Counted from the stretch's first letter, positions 17,644 to 28,722 are shown. The stretch is DNA of 64,000 nt from Betaproteobacteria bacterium (GCA_025363575.1 JANYDM010000063.1:1-64000), one strand, 5' to 3'. The notes: generated by a model from the letters alone, not told the origin. Translations and numbers: made by a program.

Positions 17644-19443
17644 TCAGTTCGTGCGCCGGGGAGCAAGATCCATGTACAGCCATTCGGCGTGCAGCACGGG
17701 GTGCTTCTTGAAGCCGATGACGTTTGGATGCACCAGAACGTTGCGATAGCGGCTGTCCCACAGCCGCCAGGCGGTGTCGACCTCCATCTGGCGCGTCATC
17801 TCGTGATACAGCCGGTCGCGCTCGGCGCCGTCGGGCAGCAGTTTCGATTGCTCATACAGCCGGTCGAACTGTGGCGATTGGTAGCAGGAGCCATTGCTCT
17901 GGCCAGTATGCGGCCCGTAGAGGAGCTGCATGAAATTATCGCCATCCGGATAGTCGGCAATCCACGCGGAGCCGCGCATCATGAGACGGCATTGTTTGTC
18001 GAGCTTGATGAGCTCGGCAAAGCGCTCCTTGCGAAAATCCACACGCACCCCGATCGCGTCGAGCGAGCGCTTGAAGAGTTCATCGAGCTGACGGTCGCGC
18101 TCGCGCGGTGTCGACCAGTACTGCACCAGCAGCGGTTTACCGTCGGGCAGCACCCTGTAGCCGTCAGGGCCCTTGCGGTAGCCGAAGCGGTCCAGCAATG
18201 CGTTGGCCGTGCGTGGATCATATTGGATGCTGCTGCGATATTGCGGGTCGTGGCCGGCCACGCCGGCCGGTATCGGATATTCAGCCCGCACCGCCTGGCC
18301 TTTGCGGATTACGCGAATATGATCGTCCATGCGGTAGGCCATGGCGATGGCGCGCCGTAGCGCGATCTTTTCCTTGCCAAAGCCGCCGAGCGGGTTCAGC
18401 TCGCCGCCGATTTTTTCCTGCGTATTGAAATGCATGTAGGTAATTTCCGGATCGACGCTGCGCATGAGCCGTATGCCGCGCCGCGCGAACTCCGGCTTGA
18501 GCATACCGTCGTCGGTCATAAACTTTGGCGCGACTTCCTCGAGCTGATATTCCATGTCGGTTTCAGCGCGCTCGAACGCGAGCCAGCGGCTCTGCGTTTC
18601 CTCCATGATGCTGGCCTCGATCGTGCCGATCAGCGGCAGCCGCTTGCCTTTCATGCGGGCTACGATTTCCGGGTCCAGCGGGTCGTCGCCCGCCACAAAA
18701 TCCCAGGTCAATCCACGGTAGCCCGGGTTCGCTTCGAGAATTATCTTCGACGAGCGCACGTACTTCTTCAGCAGGTAGGGGCCGGTGCCGACCGGATGCG
18801 AATTCGTATCATCGCCGTACTTGTCGATTGCTTCGCGCGCGACCGCGCCGGCCAGCGAGAACGCCATGAGGTGCGAAAAATTGAGATCCGGTTGCATGAG
18901 CCGGATGCGCAGCGTGTATCGATCGCGGATTTCCAGGCCCGGAATTCTCGCGTCGTAGTCGAAGCGTCCGCTTTTCTTCGCTTGCGCGGCGAGCGCGTCG
19001 AGCCCTGCGATCTTGCCTTCGAATATGAAGGCGTATGGCGAGCGGTTTTTCGGATCCAGAAAGCGTTTGATCGAATAGGCGTAGTCCTCCGCCGTGAGCT
19101 CGCGTTTTTTACCGGCGAACGCGGCGTCGTCCGCAAAATAAATGCCTTTCTTTAACCTGAATGTGTAGCTTTTACCGCCATCGGCAATCTCGGGCAGCGT
19201 TTCGGCGACGTTCGGCACCAGCTTCGCCGGCCGCGCCAGATAGTCGTAGGTCAGCAGCGGTTCGAATATCGATTCGATGATGGTGCTCGAATAGTGATCC
19301 GACACCTTGACCGGATCGAAACCGGTTTCGGCCACCTGAAAGGTGAAACGCAATACCTTCGAAAGGTCGGCGCCGTGCGCGGCGGTGAACACACCGCAGA
19401 TCAGCAGGAACTGCGCACAACGCCGCCACGGACCGCCATTCAT
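17644..19443 (-). CDS. Peptide-type ABC transporter substrate-binding protein (SBP family 5)
   Basis: A 599-residue periplasmic binding protein of the OppA/DppA family with a signal peptide (residues 1-24, ending at AAHGAD). Family blocks include GFDPVKVSDHYSSTIIESIF, YTFRLKKGIYFADD and HPVGTGPYLLKKY. It is the first gene of the reverse-strand importer operon and is divergent from a yejA-like gene across 128 bases (19444-19571), a likely shared control region. Ligand could be a peptide or another amphipathic small molecule. Confidence 0.9.
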   Translation of the reverse strand: MNGGPWRRCAQFLLICGVFTAAHGADLSKVLRFTFQVAETGFDPVKVSDHYSSTIIESIFEPLLTYDYLARPAKLVPNVAETLPEIADGGKSYTFRLKKGIYFADDAAFAGKKRELTAEDYAYSIKRFLDPKNRSPYAFIFEGKIAGLDALAAQAKKSGRFDYDARIPGLEIRDRYTLRIRLMQPDLNFSHLMAFSLAGAVAREAIDKYGDDTNSHPVGTGPYLLKKYVRSSKIILEANPGYRGLTWDFVAGDDPLDPEIVARMKGKRLPLIGTIEASIMEETQSRWLAFERAETDMEYQLEEVAPKFMTDDGMLKPEFARRGIRLMRSVDPEITYMHFNTQEKIGGELNPLGGFGKEKIALRRAIAMAYRMDDHIRVIRKGQAVRAEYPIPAGVAGHDPQYRSSIQYDPRTANALLDRFGYRKGPDGYRVLPDGKPLLVQYWSTPRERDRQLDELFKRSLDAIGVRVDFRKERFAELIKLDKQCRLMMRGSAWIADYPDGDNFMQLLYGPHTGQSNGSCYQSPQFDRLYEQSKLLPDGAERDRLYHEMTRQMEVDTAWRLWDSRYRNVLVHPNVIGFKKHPVLHAEWLYMDLAPRRTN

Positions 19444-19571
19444 CTTTGTTTCCAGCTCTCGAATTCGAGCAGTCTATATTAACTGCGCAATGGCCGTTGC
19501 GCCTCGAACGCCCGCGTCGACGCGCGGGCGATAATCGTGACGGACAGCGGCTCTTTCGCTAAACTCGCGCC

Positions 19572-21392
19572 ATGCCCGTAAAAATGAACTTCCGGCTGAT
19601 CTGCACGTTTTCAGCCGCGCTCGCGGCGTGCGCGTTTCCTGTTGCAGCCCTTGCGGTCCATGCGCTCTCGCTAGGCAGCACGCCGAAATATCCGGCGGGC
19701 TTTCAGAACTTCGAATGGGCGAATCCGCAGGCACCCAGGGGCGGCGAAATCAGCCTGGTGCCGCCGCTGCGCATCACGAATTTCGATAAGTACAATCCGT
19801 TCACGCTCAAGGGCACGGCGGCGCCCGGCATCTCGAGCCTCATGTTCGAAAGCCTGCTCACCGGCACCATGGATGAGCCGACTACCGCTTACGGACTTCT
19901 CGCGCAGGACGTCGAGGTCGGGGCCGATAAACTGTCCGCGACGTTCACCTTGAACCCGCTCGCCCGCTTTCACGACGGCACGCCGGTAATGGCGATCGAC
20001 GTGAAGTACAGCTTCGACACGCTGATCAGCAAACAGGCGGCGCCGCAGTACCGCGTGGCTTTCGGCGACGTCTCGAAGGTATCGGTCACAGCGCCGCGCA
20101 GCGTGCGCTTCGAATTCAAGCGCGCAAGCCTCGAGCTGCCGCTGCTGGTGGGCAGCATTCCGGTATTCAGCCGCGCATGGGGCGGCGGCAAGCCGTTCGA
20201 CCAGGTGGTGATGGATTATCCGATCGGCAGCGGTCCATACAAGATAGGCAAGGTCAACTTCGGCCGCGACATCACCTTTCAACGCGATCCCGATTACTGG
20301 GCGCGCGACCTGAACGTGCGGCGCGGGCTCTACAATTTCGACCGCGTCACCTATAAGATCTACAAGGACAATACCGCGCAGACGGAAGCATTCAAAGCCG
20401 GCGAGTTCGACTATATCGAGGTCTTCGGCGCACGCCTGTGGGCGCGCACCTTTACCGGCAAAAAATTCGATTCGGGCGAGCTCATCAAGAAAGAACTGCC
20501 GGCCAAGAACGCCGGAGACTTTCAGGCTTTCCTGATCAATACGCGCCGCGAGAAGTTCAAGGACCCGCGCGTGCGCCAGGCGCTGGGGCTCGCGTTCGAT
20601 TTCGAGTGGCTCAACCGGCAGCTCTTCTACAACACTTACACGCGCGTGCGCGGCTATTTCAACGCGAGCGATTTTGAAGCAAAAGGAATGCCCGGCGAGG
20701 ACGAGCTGGCGGTACTGAAACCGCTGCGCGGGAAGCTGCCGGAAAAAATATTCACCGAGGAGGTCCCGTTGCCGCCGTCCTCCGCGGCGCCCGGCAGCCT
20801 GCGCGCGAATCTCCTGAAAGCGAAACAACTGCTGGCCGAAGCGGGGTGGACGTACAAGAATGACGCTCTGCGCAACGCAAAGGGCGAAGCTTTTACAATC
20901 GAATACCTCTCCGGCGACAGTCGCGGCGAAATCGTGACCGCGCCTTACGCGCGCGCGCTGTCGAAGCTCGGCATAGAACTTGTTTTCCGCCGCGCGGATT
21001 TCGCGTTAATTCAGAAACGCCTGGACGTGTTCGATTTCGATTTCTTCACCGTGCGCGTTCCGGGCAGCGAATGGCCCGGCGCCGAGTTGCAAGACCGCCT
21101 CGGCTCGAAATCCGCCGATACGGAAGGCTCGAACAATCTCATGGGCTTGCGCGACCCGGCTGTCGACTACCTCGTCAATCTGGCCGTCTCGTCGGCGACA
21201 CGCACCGAGCATGTCGCGCGGCTGCGCGCGCTCGACCGCGTCTTGCGGCACGGCTATTACGTCGTCCCTCAGTATTACCGCAACGCGTCGCCTGTTTCCT
21301 ACCGCTCCGGCAAGTTCGAGCAGCCCGCGGTTGCGCCGGATTATTTCCGGCCCGAGGATTGGGTCATCGAAACGTGGTGGAGCAAGCGCTAG
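19572..21392 (+). CDS. yejA: YejA-like oligopeptide/microcin C-type substrate-binding protein
   Basis: A 606-residue SBP family 5 protein. Signal peptide residues 1-29. The opening of the mature protein (SLGSTPKYPAGFQNFEWANP, then PRGGEI) is the YejA hallmark, as are GTMDEPTTAYGLLA and the conserved INTRREKFKDPRVRQALGLA. In E. coli YejA captures oligopeptides, including the peptide-nucleotide antibiotic microcin C. ATG 19584 is an alternative start. It heads a four-gene operon yejA-yejB-yejE-yejF on the forward strand. Confidence 0.88.
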   Translation: MPVKMNFRLICTFSAALAACAFPVAALAVHALSLGSTPKYPAGFQNFEWANPQAPRGGEISLVPPLRITNFDKYNPFTLKGTAAPGISSLMFESLLTGTMDEPTTAYGLLAQDVEVGADKLSATFTLNPLARFHDGTPVMAIDVKYSFDTLISKQAAPQYRVAFGDVSKVSVTAPRSVRFEFKRASLELPLLVGSIPVFSRAWGGGKPFDQVVMDYPIGSGPYKIGKVNFGRDITFQRDPDYWARDLNVRRGLYNFDRVTYKIYKDNTAQTEAFKAGEFDYIEVFGARLWARTFTGKKFDSGELIKKELPAKNAGDFQAFLINTRREKFKDPRVRQALGLAFDFEWLNRQLFYNTYTRVRGYFNASDFEAKGMPGEDELAVLKPLRGKLPEKIFTEEVPLPPSSAAPGSLRANLLKAKQLLAEAGWTYKNDALRNAKGEAFTIEYLSGDSRGEIVTAPYARALSKLGIELVFRRADFALIQKRLDVFDFDFFTVRVPGSEWPGAELQDRLGSKSADTEGSNNLMGLRDPAVDYLVNLAVSSATRTEHVARLRALDRVLRHGYYVVPQYYRNASPVSYRSGKFEQPAVAPDYFRPEDWVIETWWSKR

Positions 21393-21401
21393 GAGCGGCT
21401 C

Positions 21402-22451
21402 ATGTGGTCATACATACTTAAACGGCTGCTCCTGATGATCCCGACGTTGTTCGGCATCCTGTTGATCACTTTCGCCATCATTCAATTCGTGCCGGGCGGG
21501 CCGGTCGAGCAGATGGTCGCGCAACTCAAAGGGCGCGACGCCGGCGGCGTGGGCGAAGGCCCTGCCGCCAGCCAGGGCGGCTACCGCGGCCGCCAAGGGG
21601 TGGACGCAGCGCGCGTCGAGGAGATCAAGAAGCTGTACGGTTTCGACAAGCCCGCGCATGAGCGTTTTCTGCAGATGCTGGGCCAGTTCGCGCGCTTCGA
21701 TCTGGGCAAGAGCTTTTTTCAGAGCAAGGACGTGTGGCAGCTCGTCAAGGAAAAGCTGCCGGTCTCCATCAGCCTCGGCTTGTGGACGTTCTTGCTCACC
21801 TACCTGATCTCTGTGCCGCTCGGCATCGCCAAAGCAGTGCGCGCCGGGACTCCGTTCGACACCGTCACGACGTTCATTGTGCTGCTTGGTTACGCGATTC
21901 CGAGCTTCGTACTGGGCGTGGTCCTGCTGGTCTATTTCGCGGGTGGCACGTTCATGCAATGGTTTCCGCTGCGCGGCATCACGTCATCCAACTGGGAGGA
22001 CCTCAGCACCTTCGCGAAAGTCACCGACTATCTGTGGCACATCGCGCTGCCTGTCACCGCCATGGTCGTGGGCGGCTTTGCCGTCATCACCATCATGACC
22101 AAGAATTCGGTGCTCGAGGAAATCCGCAAGCAGTACGTGCTGACTGCGCGCGCGAAGGGGCTCGCCGAGCGCGACGTCATGTGGCGGCACGTGTTCCGCA
22201 ACTCGCTGATTCCGATCATGACCGGCTTCCCGGCCGCGTTCGTAGGCGCATTCTTCGGCAGTTCGCTGCTCATCGAGACGCTGTTCTCGCTCGACGGTTT
22301 GGGCCTGCTTTCGTATGAATCGGTAATTCGCCGCGATTACCCCGTCGTGTTCGGCACGCTCTACATGTTTACGATCATCGGCCTGCTGACAACACTGCTG
22401 CGCGATCTGAGCTACCTGTGGGTCGATCCGCGCGTCAAATACTTCGACTGA
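21402..22451 (+). CDS. yejB: YejB-like ABC transporter permease
   Basis: A 349-residue inner-membrane permease. An AGGAG ribosome binding site precedes the ATG, 9 bases after the yejA stop. The N-terminal WSYILKRLLLMIPTLFGILL segment is followed by a hydrophilic YejB-type insert (residues 40-75, Gly/Arg-rich) that DppB proteins lack, and then five membrane segments. The EAA loop is YVLTARAKGLAERDVMWRH. Works with YejE as the channel. Confidence 0.92.
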   Translation: MWSYILKRLLLMIPTLFGILLITFAIIQFVPGGPVEQMVAQLKGRDAGGVGEGPAASQGGYRGRQGVDAARVEEIKKLYGFDKPAHERFLQMLGQFARFDLGKSFFQSKDVWQLVKEKLPVSISLGLWTFLLTYLISVPLGIAKAVRAGTPFDTVTTFIVLLGYAIPSFVLGVVLLVYFAGGTFMQWFPLRGITSSNWEDLSTFAKVTDYLWHIALPVTAMVVGGFAVITIMTKNSVLEEIRKQYVLTARAKGLAERDVMWRHVFRNSLIPIMTGFPAAFVGAFFGSSLLIETLFSLDGLGLLSYESVIRRDYPVVFGTLYMFTIIGLLTTLLRDLSYLWVDPRVKYFD

Positions 22452-22453
22452 GC

Positions 22454-23551
22454 ATGAGCTTGCCACTCGCCATCGTTACGCTCCCGCCGTCCGCTGCCGC
22501 GGACACCCCCCCGCGCGGCCTGAGTCCCGGCCTTCGCGCATGGCGGCGTTTTTGCAGCAACCGGCTGGGCTATTACAGCCTGCTCCTGTTCGCGGTCCTG
22601 TTCGGCCTGAGCCTGATCGCGGAGGTGCTGTCAAACGACAATCCGCTGGTGGTGCGCTATGACGGACATTGGTACTTCCCGGTCGTGCAGACGCTGCCCG
22701 AAACCATGTTTGGCGGAAATTTCCCCACGCCGACGGATTTCCTCGATCCCGACATTCGCGCCAATCTGGCCAAGCCGGGAAATTTCGCTCTCTACCCGCC
22801 GAATCCTTATCACTACAAGACCATCAACTACTTCGCAAAAAATCCGAACCCCTCGCGTCCCGATGCCGACAACTTTTTCGGCACGGACGACAAAGGGCGC
22901 GACATGCTGGCGCAACTCTTGTACGGCTTCCGCATCTCGGTCGTGTTCGCGCTGATCGTCACCGCGCTGTGCGCGGTCTTCGGCGTGCTGTACGGCGCAG
23001 TGCAGGGCTATTTCGCCGGCTGGACGGACATCGGCATGGAACGCTTCCACGAAATCTGGGGCGCGATGCCGACGCTCTACATGCTGATCATATTCTCGGC
23101 GCTGTTTTCGCCCAGCTTCTGGCTGCTGGTGATCCTGCTGTCGTTGTTCGGATGGATGGGAATCGCAAGCTACGTACGCGCGGAGTTTCTGAAAAACCGC
23201 ACGCTCGACTATGTGCGCGCCGCGCGCGCGCTCGGCCAGAGCAACCGCAAGATCATGTTCCGGCATATTTTGCCCAACAGCCTGACCCCGGTGGTCACGC
23301 TGATTCCGTTCGAAATGGCGGCGGCGATCGGCTCACTGACCAGCCTCGACTTTCTTGGTTTGGGCGTGCCGCCCGGCACCCCCAGCCTCGGCGAGCTCCT
23401 TAATCAGGGCAAGGAGAATCTCGATGCGTGGTGGATCTCGATGTCGACTTTCGGCGTGCTGGTGATCATGCTGCTGTTGCTGATTCTCATCGGCGACGCA
23501 TTGCGCGATGCGCTCGATCCACGCAAAGTCCTCGCGGGCGATACGCCATGA
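22454..23551 (+). CDS. yejE: YejE-like ABC transporter permease
   Basis: A 365-residue permease. The ATG at 22454 sits 2 bases after the yejB stop. The N-terminal membrane segment is followed by a long periplasmic loop typical of YejE (WYFPVVQTLPETMFGG, FAKNPNPSRPDADNFFGTDD). The EAA loop is YVRAARALGQSNRKIMFRHI. It ends in an ATGA overlap with yejF, which suggests coupled translation. Confidence 0.92.
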   Translation: MSLPLAIVTLPPSAAADTPPRGLSPGLRAWRRFCSNRLGYYSLLLFAVLFGLSLIAEVLSNDNPLVVRYDGHWYFPVVQTLPETMFGGNFPTPTDFLDPDIRANLAKPGNFALYPPNPYHYKTINYFAKNPNPSRPDADNFFGTDDKGRDMLAQLLYGFRISVVFALIVTALCAVFGVLYGAVQGYFAGWTDIGMERFHEIWGAMPTLYMLIIFSALFSPSFWLLVILLSLFGWMGIASYVRAEFLKNRTLDYVRAARALGQSNRKIMFRHILPNSLTPVVTLIPFEMAAAIGSLTSLDFLGLGVPPGTPSLGELLNQGKENLDAWWISMSTFGVLVIMLLLLILIGDALRDALDPRKVLAGDTP

Positions 23552-25110
23552 GCCTGCTCGAAGTGCAAGATCTCACGGTCGAGTTCGGCGCCAAGCGTGT
23601 CGTCGACCACGTGTCGTTCGCAGTCGAGGCAGGCGAAAAATTTGCGCTGGTCGGCGAGTCCGGCTCCGGAAAAACGGTTACAGCGCTTTCTCTGATGCGT
23701 CTCGTCGCGGACGCGCGTGTCGACGGCGAGATCACCTTCAACGGCAATAATGTCATGGCAATGCCGGAAGAGCCGCTGCGACAGATGCGCGGTCGCGACG
23801 TCGCGATGATCTTCCAGGAGCCGATGACGGCGCTCAACCCGATTTATTCCGTCGGCTGGCAAATCGTCGAAGCGATCCAGTTGCATGAGCCTTTGTCGAA
23901 CCAGGCTGCACACGCGCGCGCAATAGAACTGTTGCAGCGCACCGGCGTGCCGGAACCCGAGCGGCGTTTTCACAGCTATCCGCATCAGCTGTCGGGCGGA
24001 CAACGCCAGCGGGCGATGATCGCGATGGCGCTGGCGTGCCGCCCCAAGCTGCTGATCGCCGACGAGCCGACCACCGCGCTCGACGTGACGGTGCAGGCGC
24101 AGATCCTCGACCTGCTCGCTGAATTGCAGCGCGAGTTCGGCATGGCGGTGATCCTGATTACTCACGATCTGAATCTCGTCAGGCGCTTTGCCGGGCGCGT
24201 GGGCGTGATGCAAGGCGGCAAGCTGGTCGAAACCGGCACTACCGCTGCGATCTTCAGCGCGCCGCAGCATGAATACACGCGCTTGTTGCTCGCGAGCCGT
24301 CCGGCGCGCATTGCGGTGCCGCTTCCCCCAGACCCGCCCGTGCTGCTCGACGTCGACAAACTCAACTGCGTCTATCCCATCCGGCGCGGCTGGTTCGGGC
24401 ACGACGATTTCTACGCAGTGCGCGACGCCAGCTTGACTCTCAAGCGCGGCGAGACTGTCGGCATCGTCGGTGAATCGGGTTCAGGCAAGACGACGCTCGG
24501 GCTCGCGGTCCTGCGCCTGCAAGCGGCCACCGGCGTCATCACCTTCGATGGCACGCGGCTGGACGGGCGGCCGCAGCGCGCGCTGCGGCCGCTGCGCAAG
24601 CGCATGCAGGTAGTGTTCCAGGACCCCTTCTCGTCCCTGTCGCCGCGGCTGACGATAGAACAGATCGTCGGCGAGGGACTCGAAGTGCATCACCCCGAAC
24701 TGGATGACGACGCGCGGCGCAGACGCGTAATCGAGGGTCTGCAGGAAGTCGGGCTGGACGCGGGCATCCTGCAGCGTTATCCGCACGAATTTTCCGGGGG
24801 CCAGCGTCAGCGCATCGCGGTTGCGCGCGTCGCCGTATTGAAGCCCGATCTGCTGCTGCTCGATGAGCCGACGAGCTCGCTCGACGCAACAATACAGCGC
24901 CAGGTCCTGGCCCTGCTCTGCGACCTGCAGCAACGCCTGCACATGAGTTATCTGTTCATCAGCCACGATCTCGCGGTCATCCGCGCCGTTGCCCACCGCG
25001 TCATCGTCATGAAGGAAGGCCGCATCGTCGAGAGCGGCGAGACCGATACCGTGATGAACGCCCCCGCGCACGCGTACACGCGGGAACTGCTCGCCGCTGC
25101 ATCGTTGTAA
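23548..25110 (+). CDS. yejF: YejF-like ABC transporter dual ATP-binding protein
   Basis: A 520-residue chain with two ABC ATPase halves. Half one: Walker [13 protein letters not shown], signature LSGGQRQR, Walker [13 protein letters not shown]. Half two: Walker [13 protein letters not shown], signature FSGGQRQR, Walker [13 protein letters not shown]. Both catalytic Glu residues are present. Start chosen at 23548, which overlaps the yejE stop by 4 bases. Ends 3 bases before the convergent aminopeptidase gene stop. Confidence 0.93.
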   Translation: MSLLEVQDLTVEFGAKRVVDHVSFAVEAGEKFALVGESGSGKTVTALSLMRLVADARVDGEITFNGNNVMAMPEEPLRQMRGRDVAMIFQEPMTALNPIYSVGWQIVEAIQLHEPLSNQAAHARAIELLQRTGVPEPERRFHSYPHQLSGGQRQRAMIAMALACRPKLLIADEPTTALDVTVQAQILDLLAELQREFGMAVILITHDLNLVRRFAGRVGVMQGGKLVETGTTAAIFSAPQHEYTRLLLASRPARIAVPLPPDPPVLLDVDKLNCVYPIRRGWFGHDDFYAVRDASLTLKRGETVGIVGESGSGKTTLGLAVLRLQAATGVITFDGTRLDGRPQRALRPLRKRMQVVFQDPFSSLSPRLTIEQIVGEGLEVHHPELDDDARRRRVIEGLQEVGLDAGILQRYPHEFSGGQRQRIAVARVAVLKPDLLLLDEPTSSLDATIQRQVLALLCDLQQRLHMSYLFISHDLAVIRAVAHRVIVMKEGRIVESGETDTVMNAPAHAYTRELLAAASL

Positions 25111-25113
25111 CGA

Positions 25114-27768
25114 TCAGTGCTGAAATCTCTCCAGAAACGCCGCGACGCCCGCCTGCTGCGCCGCCTTGAACGCGACACACAGATCCACGCGCTCTAGCGC
25201 TTGCGCAAGATTGCGCGGGCCGCCCTCGACGTTCACCATGCGGGGCCTGAAAAATGCGGCCATCCCGTCGCGGTCGGCGACGGTGCACAGTTCGGCCGTC
25301 CACGACGGAAAGCGGGCCGTAAACTCGCGCGGCAGCCGCGCTTCCAGTGCAGCATAGTTTGCCCGCATGAAATCGAAAGCCTGCCGGCGGGTCGCGTCGT
25401 TGGCCAACGCAGCCTGCAGAATGGCGATCGCGTCGCGGCCCTCGAATGTGTCGGCCAAAATGATCTGCAGCGCGGCCTGTAAAATCGCGCCGTCGCGAAA
25501 ATGGCCAAGCGCCGTCAGCAGATAACCGCGTTCGCGGCGGTTGGTGGCTTGTTTCGCCGCGGCCGCCAGGCGCTCGAAGAGGACGCGATCGCCTCCGGCC
25601 GCTGCGGCTTTAAGCATGGGCTCCACGAGCAAGCCGTCGATGACAGAGTTGTCTTCAAGCCAACGCTGAGTCGCGGCACGCATTTCCGCACGCGCGGATT
25701 CATCCGCGCCGCGCAATGAGGAAAACCCGATCAGCGCCGCGCGCAACAGGTTGGTGTTGTCATCGTCCGCCGGACGAGGCCGGTAGCCGAGGCGGCGCAG
25801 CCGATTGCCATAGAATTGTTCAATAAGCTGCGCCCGCGCGGAACGCAGCCGCGGCGGCACGATATCGTCGCCAAGCATGCCAACGACATAGGTGCTGCTT
25901 TCAACGACCTCGCGGCGCTCATGCTGCGACAGACGCAATGCCAGCGCGAGCACGTCAGCCATCGGCTCCTCGCCGTTGCGCGCAAGTGCTGCCGCATTAT
26001 CGAGGAAGCCCACCTGCTCCGGGACCGCCAGCAACGGCGTCGCACGGGATAAGCTGGCTGTCAGGCCGGGGGCCAGGCGGCTGCGGTAGTAACCCGCAGC
26101 CGCCTGATCGGGCATGATCCAATCCGGGCAGCTTGCGATGCCAGCCAACGCCAGCGATGCACCGGCGCCGCCGACAAGGCTGCAGGCAGTCAATTCTTGA
26201 GCGCCCGCGCGATACCGCACGCATACCGGCACTTGCCAACGCGCAGCAATCCGCCCCGTCCTTCCGGGCCCGCGGAACGGATCTTGCGACAAGCGCAACT
26301 GCGGCGCCCCTTCACACCGGAGTGCAACCGTGATGAGCGGAATGCCTGCCTGTTCGATGAAACTTTCGAATGCAGGCGCCAGCTGCGGCTCGTCCCGCGC
26401 GAGCGCTGCGACAAAGTCGCGCGCAGTGGCATTGCCCCATGCGTGAAGGCCGAGGTAGCGGCGCACGCCGTCGCCAAATCGCTGCTCGCCCGTCCAGGCC
26501 TCAAACATTGCGAGCACGGAAGCGCCTTTCTGATAGGTTATGCGGTCGAATGCGTTGGCGAGATCGTTGCGGTTTTCGACCGGCTGGCGGATTCTGCGTG
26601 CAGTCGTCAGGATGTCAACGTCCATTGCCTGTGCACGCTCGGCGACGCGGTTCGCCTGCCATTGCCATTCGGGATAAAGCCGGTCGAGCACCTTGTTCGA
26701 CAGCCAGGTGGCAAACGATTCATTCAGCCACACATCGTCCCACCACGCCATCGTCACCAGATTGCCGAACCACTGATGCGCAAGTTCATGCGCGGCGATC
26801 GACGCGTAGCGCTGCTTGAATCGTATGGTCTCTTCCGCCGCGCCGGCGAGCATGATATTGCCCGCGTAAGTGATGAGCCCGGCGTTCTCCATCGCACCGA
26901 AACTCACGGTGGCCGGAATGACCAGGCTGTCGAGTTTCTCGAATGGATAGGCAGTGCCGATATAGTCTTCCAGCGCTTCAAGTATGCGCGGCGTAACGGC
27001 ACGCGCGTAGCGCGCTTCGTCCGCGCGGCCCTTGGGCACGATATAACGCAGCGCGGTGCGGTTCCTGCCGGCCCTGCCGCCGTCCACAAAATCAAAGGGG
27101 CCGACGGCAAACGCAACCAGATAAGTCGGCAGCGGCCTTGTCACTTCGAACGTGACGAGCTTGTACACGTCGTCAAGGACGGCCTCCGTGCGCACCGGCG
27201 TATTGGCGACTGCAGCGTGCTCGCGCCTGACTTTGAGCGCGATCTGCCACGGTGTTTTCCGGCCCGGCTCATCAAAGCACGGAAAAGCACGCCGCGCATG
27301 CATCGGCTCGAACTGCGTAAACACGTACCATTCGCCCGCTTCATTCTGCTTGAAGAGGCCGCGCGTCTCCTTGAGCGCAAAAGTCCCGCGGAAGCGCAGC
27401 GTCAGCGTCGCCGGCCCGGCTGGAATTTCATCCGCGAAAGCGAGCGCAATGAAGTCACGCGGCTCGCTGCGCGCCCGCGCCGGGTAATTGACGCCGCCGC
27501 TGGTCAATGACGCCGCGTCGATCGTGAGCCCGTCGCCATTGATCCACAAAAGGCGCGTGGCCGCCTTGACCTGCAGCTCGATGGCGACGGTCCCGGCATA
27601 TTCGTCTGCGGCGGGTGCGAGCGTCATTTCGAGCGAGTAACGCAGCGGCGTAACCTGATCGGGCAGACGCATTTGCGGTGGCTGCGCCGCAGCCGTCAGC
27701 GCGGCCGATGCGCAAGCCAGCAGCGCTGCCGCGAAGGCCAACATCGATTGCGATCGGATAGGAATCAT
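25114..27768 (-). CDS. M1-family zinc aminopeptidase (ERAP/PepN-like), exported
   Basis: An 884-residue M1 metallopeptidase with a signal peptide (about residues 1-28). The substrate N-terminus-binding motif is [11 protein letters not shown]. The zinc site is [10 protein letters not shown] plus the downstream Glu in [14 protein letters not shown]-terminal ERAP1-like helical domain fills residues about 500-884. It trims N-terminal residues from peptides, probably in the periplasm. The gene is convergent with yejF; a functional link between imported peptides and this peptidase is possible, but the signal peptide places the peptidase outside the cytoplasm. Confidence 0.9.
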   Translation of the reverse strand: MIPIRSQSMLAFAAALLACASAALTAAAQPPQMRLPDQVTPLRYSLEMTLAPAADEYAGTVAIELQVKAATRLLWINGDGLTIDAASLTSGGVNYPARARSEPRDFIALAFADEIPAGPATLTLRFRGTFALKETRGLFKQNEAGEWYVFTQFEPMHARRAFPCFDEPGRKTPWQIALKVRREHAAVANTPVRTEAVLDDVYKLVTFEVTRPLPTYLVAFAVGPFDFVDGGRAGRNRTALRYIVPKGRADEARYARAVTPRILEALEDYIGTAYPFEKLDSLVIPATVSFGAMENAGLITYAGNIMLAGAAEETIRFKQRYASIAAHELAHQWFGNLVTMAWWDDVWLNESFATWLSNKVLDRLYPEWQWQANRVAERAQAMDVDILTTARRIRQPVENRNDLANAFDRITYQKGASVLAMFEAWTGEQRFGDGVRRYLGLHAWGNATARDFVAALARDEPQLAPAFESFIEQAGIPLITVALRCEGAPQLRLSQDPFRGPGRTGRIAARWQVPVCVRYRAGAQELTACSLVGGAGASLALAGIASCPDWIMPDQAAAGYYRSRLAPGLTASLSRATPLLAVPEQVGFLDNAAALARNGEEPMADVLALALRLSQHERREVVESSTYVVGMLGDDIVPPRLRSARAQLIEQFYGNRLRRLGYRPRPADDDNTNLLRAALIGFSSLRGADESARAEMRAATQRWLEDNSVIDGLLVEPMLKAAAAGGDRVLFERLAAAAKQATNRRERGYLLTALGHFRDGAILQAALQIILADTFEGRDAIAILQAALANDATRRQAFDFMRANYAALEARLPREFTARFPSWTAELCTVADRDGMAAFFRPRMVNVEGGPRNLAQALERVDLCVAFKAAQQAGVAAFLERFQH

Positions 27769-27823
27769 CAGCCGTGCAGGTTACAACAACCGCGGCCGGC
27801 GGCGGCGGCGCGCGACGATACGC

Positions 27824-27829
27824 TATAAT
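27824..27829 (+). promoter_or_regulatory. Putative -10 element upstream of fabI
   Basis: A perfect TATAAT lies 34 bases before the fabI start. No recognisable -35 hexamer is seen at 17 bases upstream, where the sequence is GGC repeats. Confidence 0.4.
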
Positions 27830-27862
27830 CGCGCCTGCCCGCAATTGACGACAGGAGCCGTG

Positions 27863-28645
27863 ATGGGCTTTCTGCAGGATAAAAAAATTCTTGTTACCGG
27901 ATTGTTGAGCAACCGCTCGATCGCTTACGGCATCGCCCGTGCAATGCAGCGCGAAGGCGCAACACTCGCCTTCACCTATCAGGGCGAAGGCATCAAGGAC
28001 CGCGTGCTCAAGCTCGCCGCTGAGTTCAAAAGCGATATCGTGCTGCCGTGCGACGTGGCGAGCGATGAAGATATAAGCCAGCTGTTCGCCACGCTGGGTT
28101 CGCGCTGGGATGGCCTCGACGGCATGGTTCATTCCATTGCATTCGCACCGCGCGAGGCGCTCGCCGGCCAGTACCTCGACGGTCTGACACGCGAAGCCTT
28201 CCGCATCGCGCACGACGTAAGCTCGTACAGCTTCGCTGCGCTGGCAAAGGCCGCGCAGCCGATGATGCAGGGACGCAATGCGGCGCTGCTGACGCTGACC
28301 TACCTCGGCGCTGCAAGGTCCGTGCCGAACTACAACGTCATGGGCCTCGCCAAGGCCAGCCTCGAAGCCAATGTGCGCTATCTGGCGTACAACCTCGGGC
28401 CGCAGGGCATACGCGTCAATGGAATTTCAGCCGGGCCGATCAAGACGCTGGCCGCTGCCGGCATCAGCGGCTTCGGCAAGATACTCAAGTTCGTCGAAGA
28501 AACGGCGCCACTGCGCCGCAACGTCACTATCGACGAAGTCGGCAATGTGGCTGCCTTTCTGATGAGCGATCTCGCCAGCGGCGTCAGCGGCGAAATTACC
28601 TACGTGGATTGCGGCTTCAATACCACCGTGGCGGGAATGGCGTAG
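27863..28645 (+). CDS. fabI: Enoyl-[acyl-carrier-protein] reductase (NADH), FabI
   Basis: A 260-residue SDR-type enoyl-ACP reductase, the last step of each fatty acid elongation cycle. Family marks: [16 protein letters not shown] near the N-terminus, then [12 protein letters not shown] and the catalytic pair in [19 protein letters not shown] (Tyr and Lys spaced by six). An AGGAG site at 27853 sets the ATG at 27863. It is a triclosan/isoniazid-type target family. Convergent with ppiD. Confidence 0.95.
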   Translation: MGFLQDKKILVTGLLSNRSIAYGIARAMQREGATLAFTYQGEGIKDRVLKLAAEFKSDIVLPCDVASDEDISQLFATLGSRWDGLDGMVHSIAFAPREALAGQYLDGLTREAFRIAHDVSSYSFAALAKAAQPMMQGRNAALLTLTYLGAARSVPNYNVMGLAKASLEANVRYLAYNLGPQGIRVNGISAGPIKTLAAAGISGFGKILKFVEETAPLRRNVTIDEVGNVAAFLMSDLASGVSGEITYVDCGFNTTVAGMA

Positions 28646-28646
28646 T

Positions 28647-28720
28647 GCAGGATTGAGGACTGAGGATCGGGGATTGAGCGAGAAAACGGAGAAGCGGATT
28701 TAACTCAATCCTCAATTCTG
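28647..28720. repeat. GATTGAG-rich imperfect inverted repeat between fabI and ppiD
   Basis: The forward half has GGATTGAGGACTGAGGAT and GGGGATTGAG; the reverse half has CTCAATCCTCAATTCTG. The two sides pair imperfectly and lie between convergent stop codons, so the element may act as a bidirectional terminator or be a small dispersed repeat. Confidence 0.4.
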
Positions 28721-28722
28721 CT

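Noticed and set aside
26197..27510. A 437-codon open frame antisense to the M1 aminopeptidase
   Set aside because: Same reason: it lies wholly inside a gene with intact catalytic motifs.
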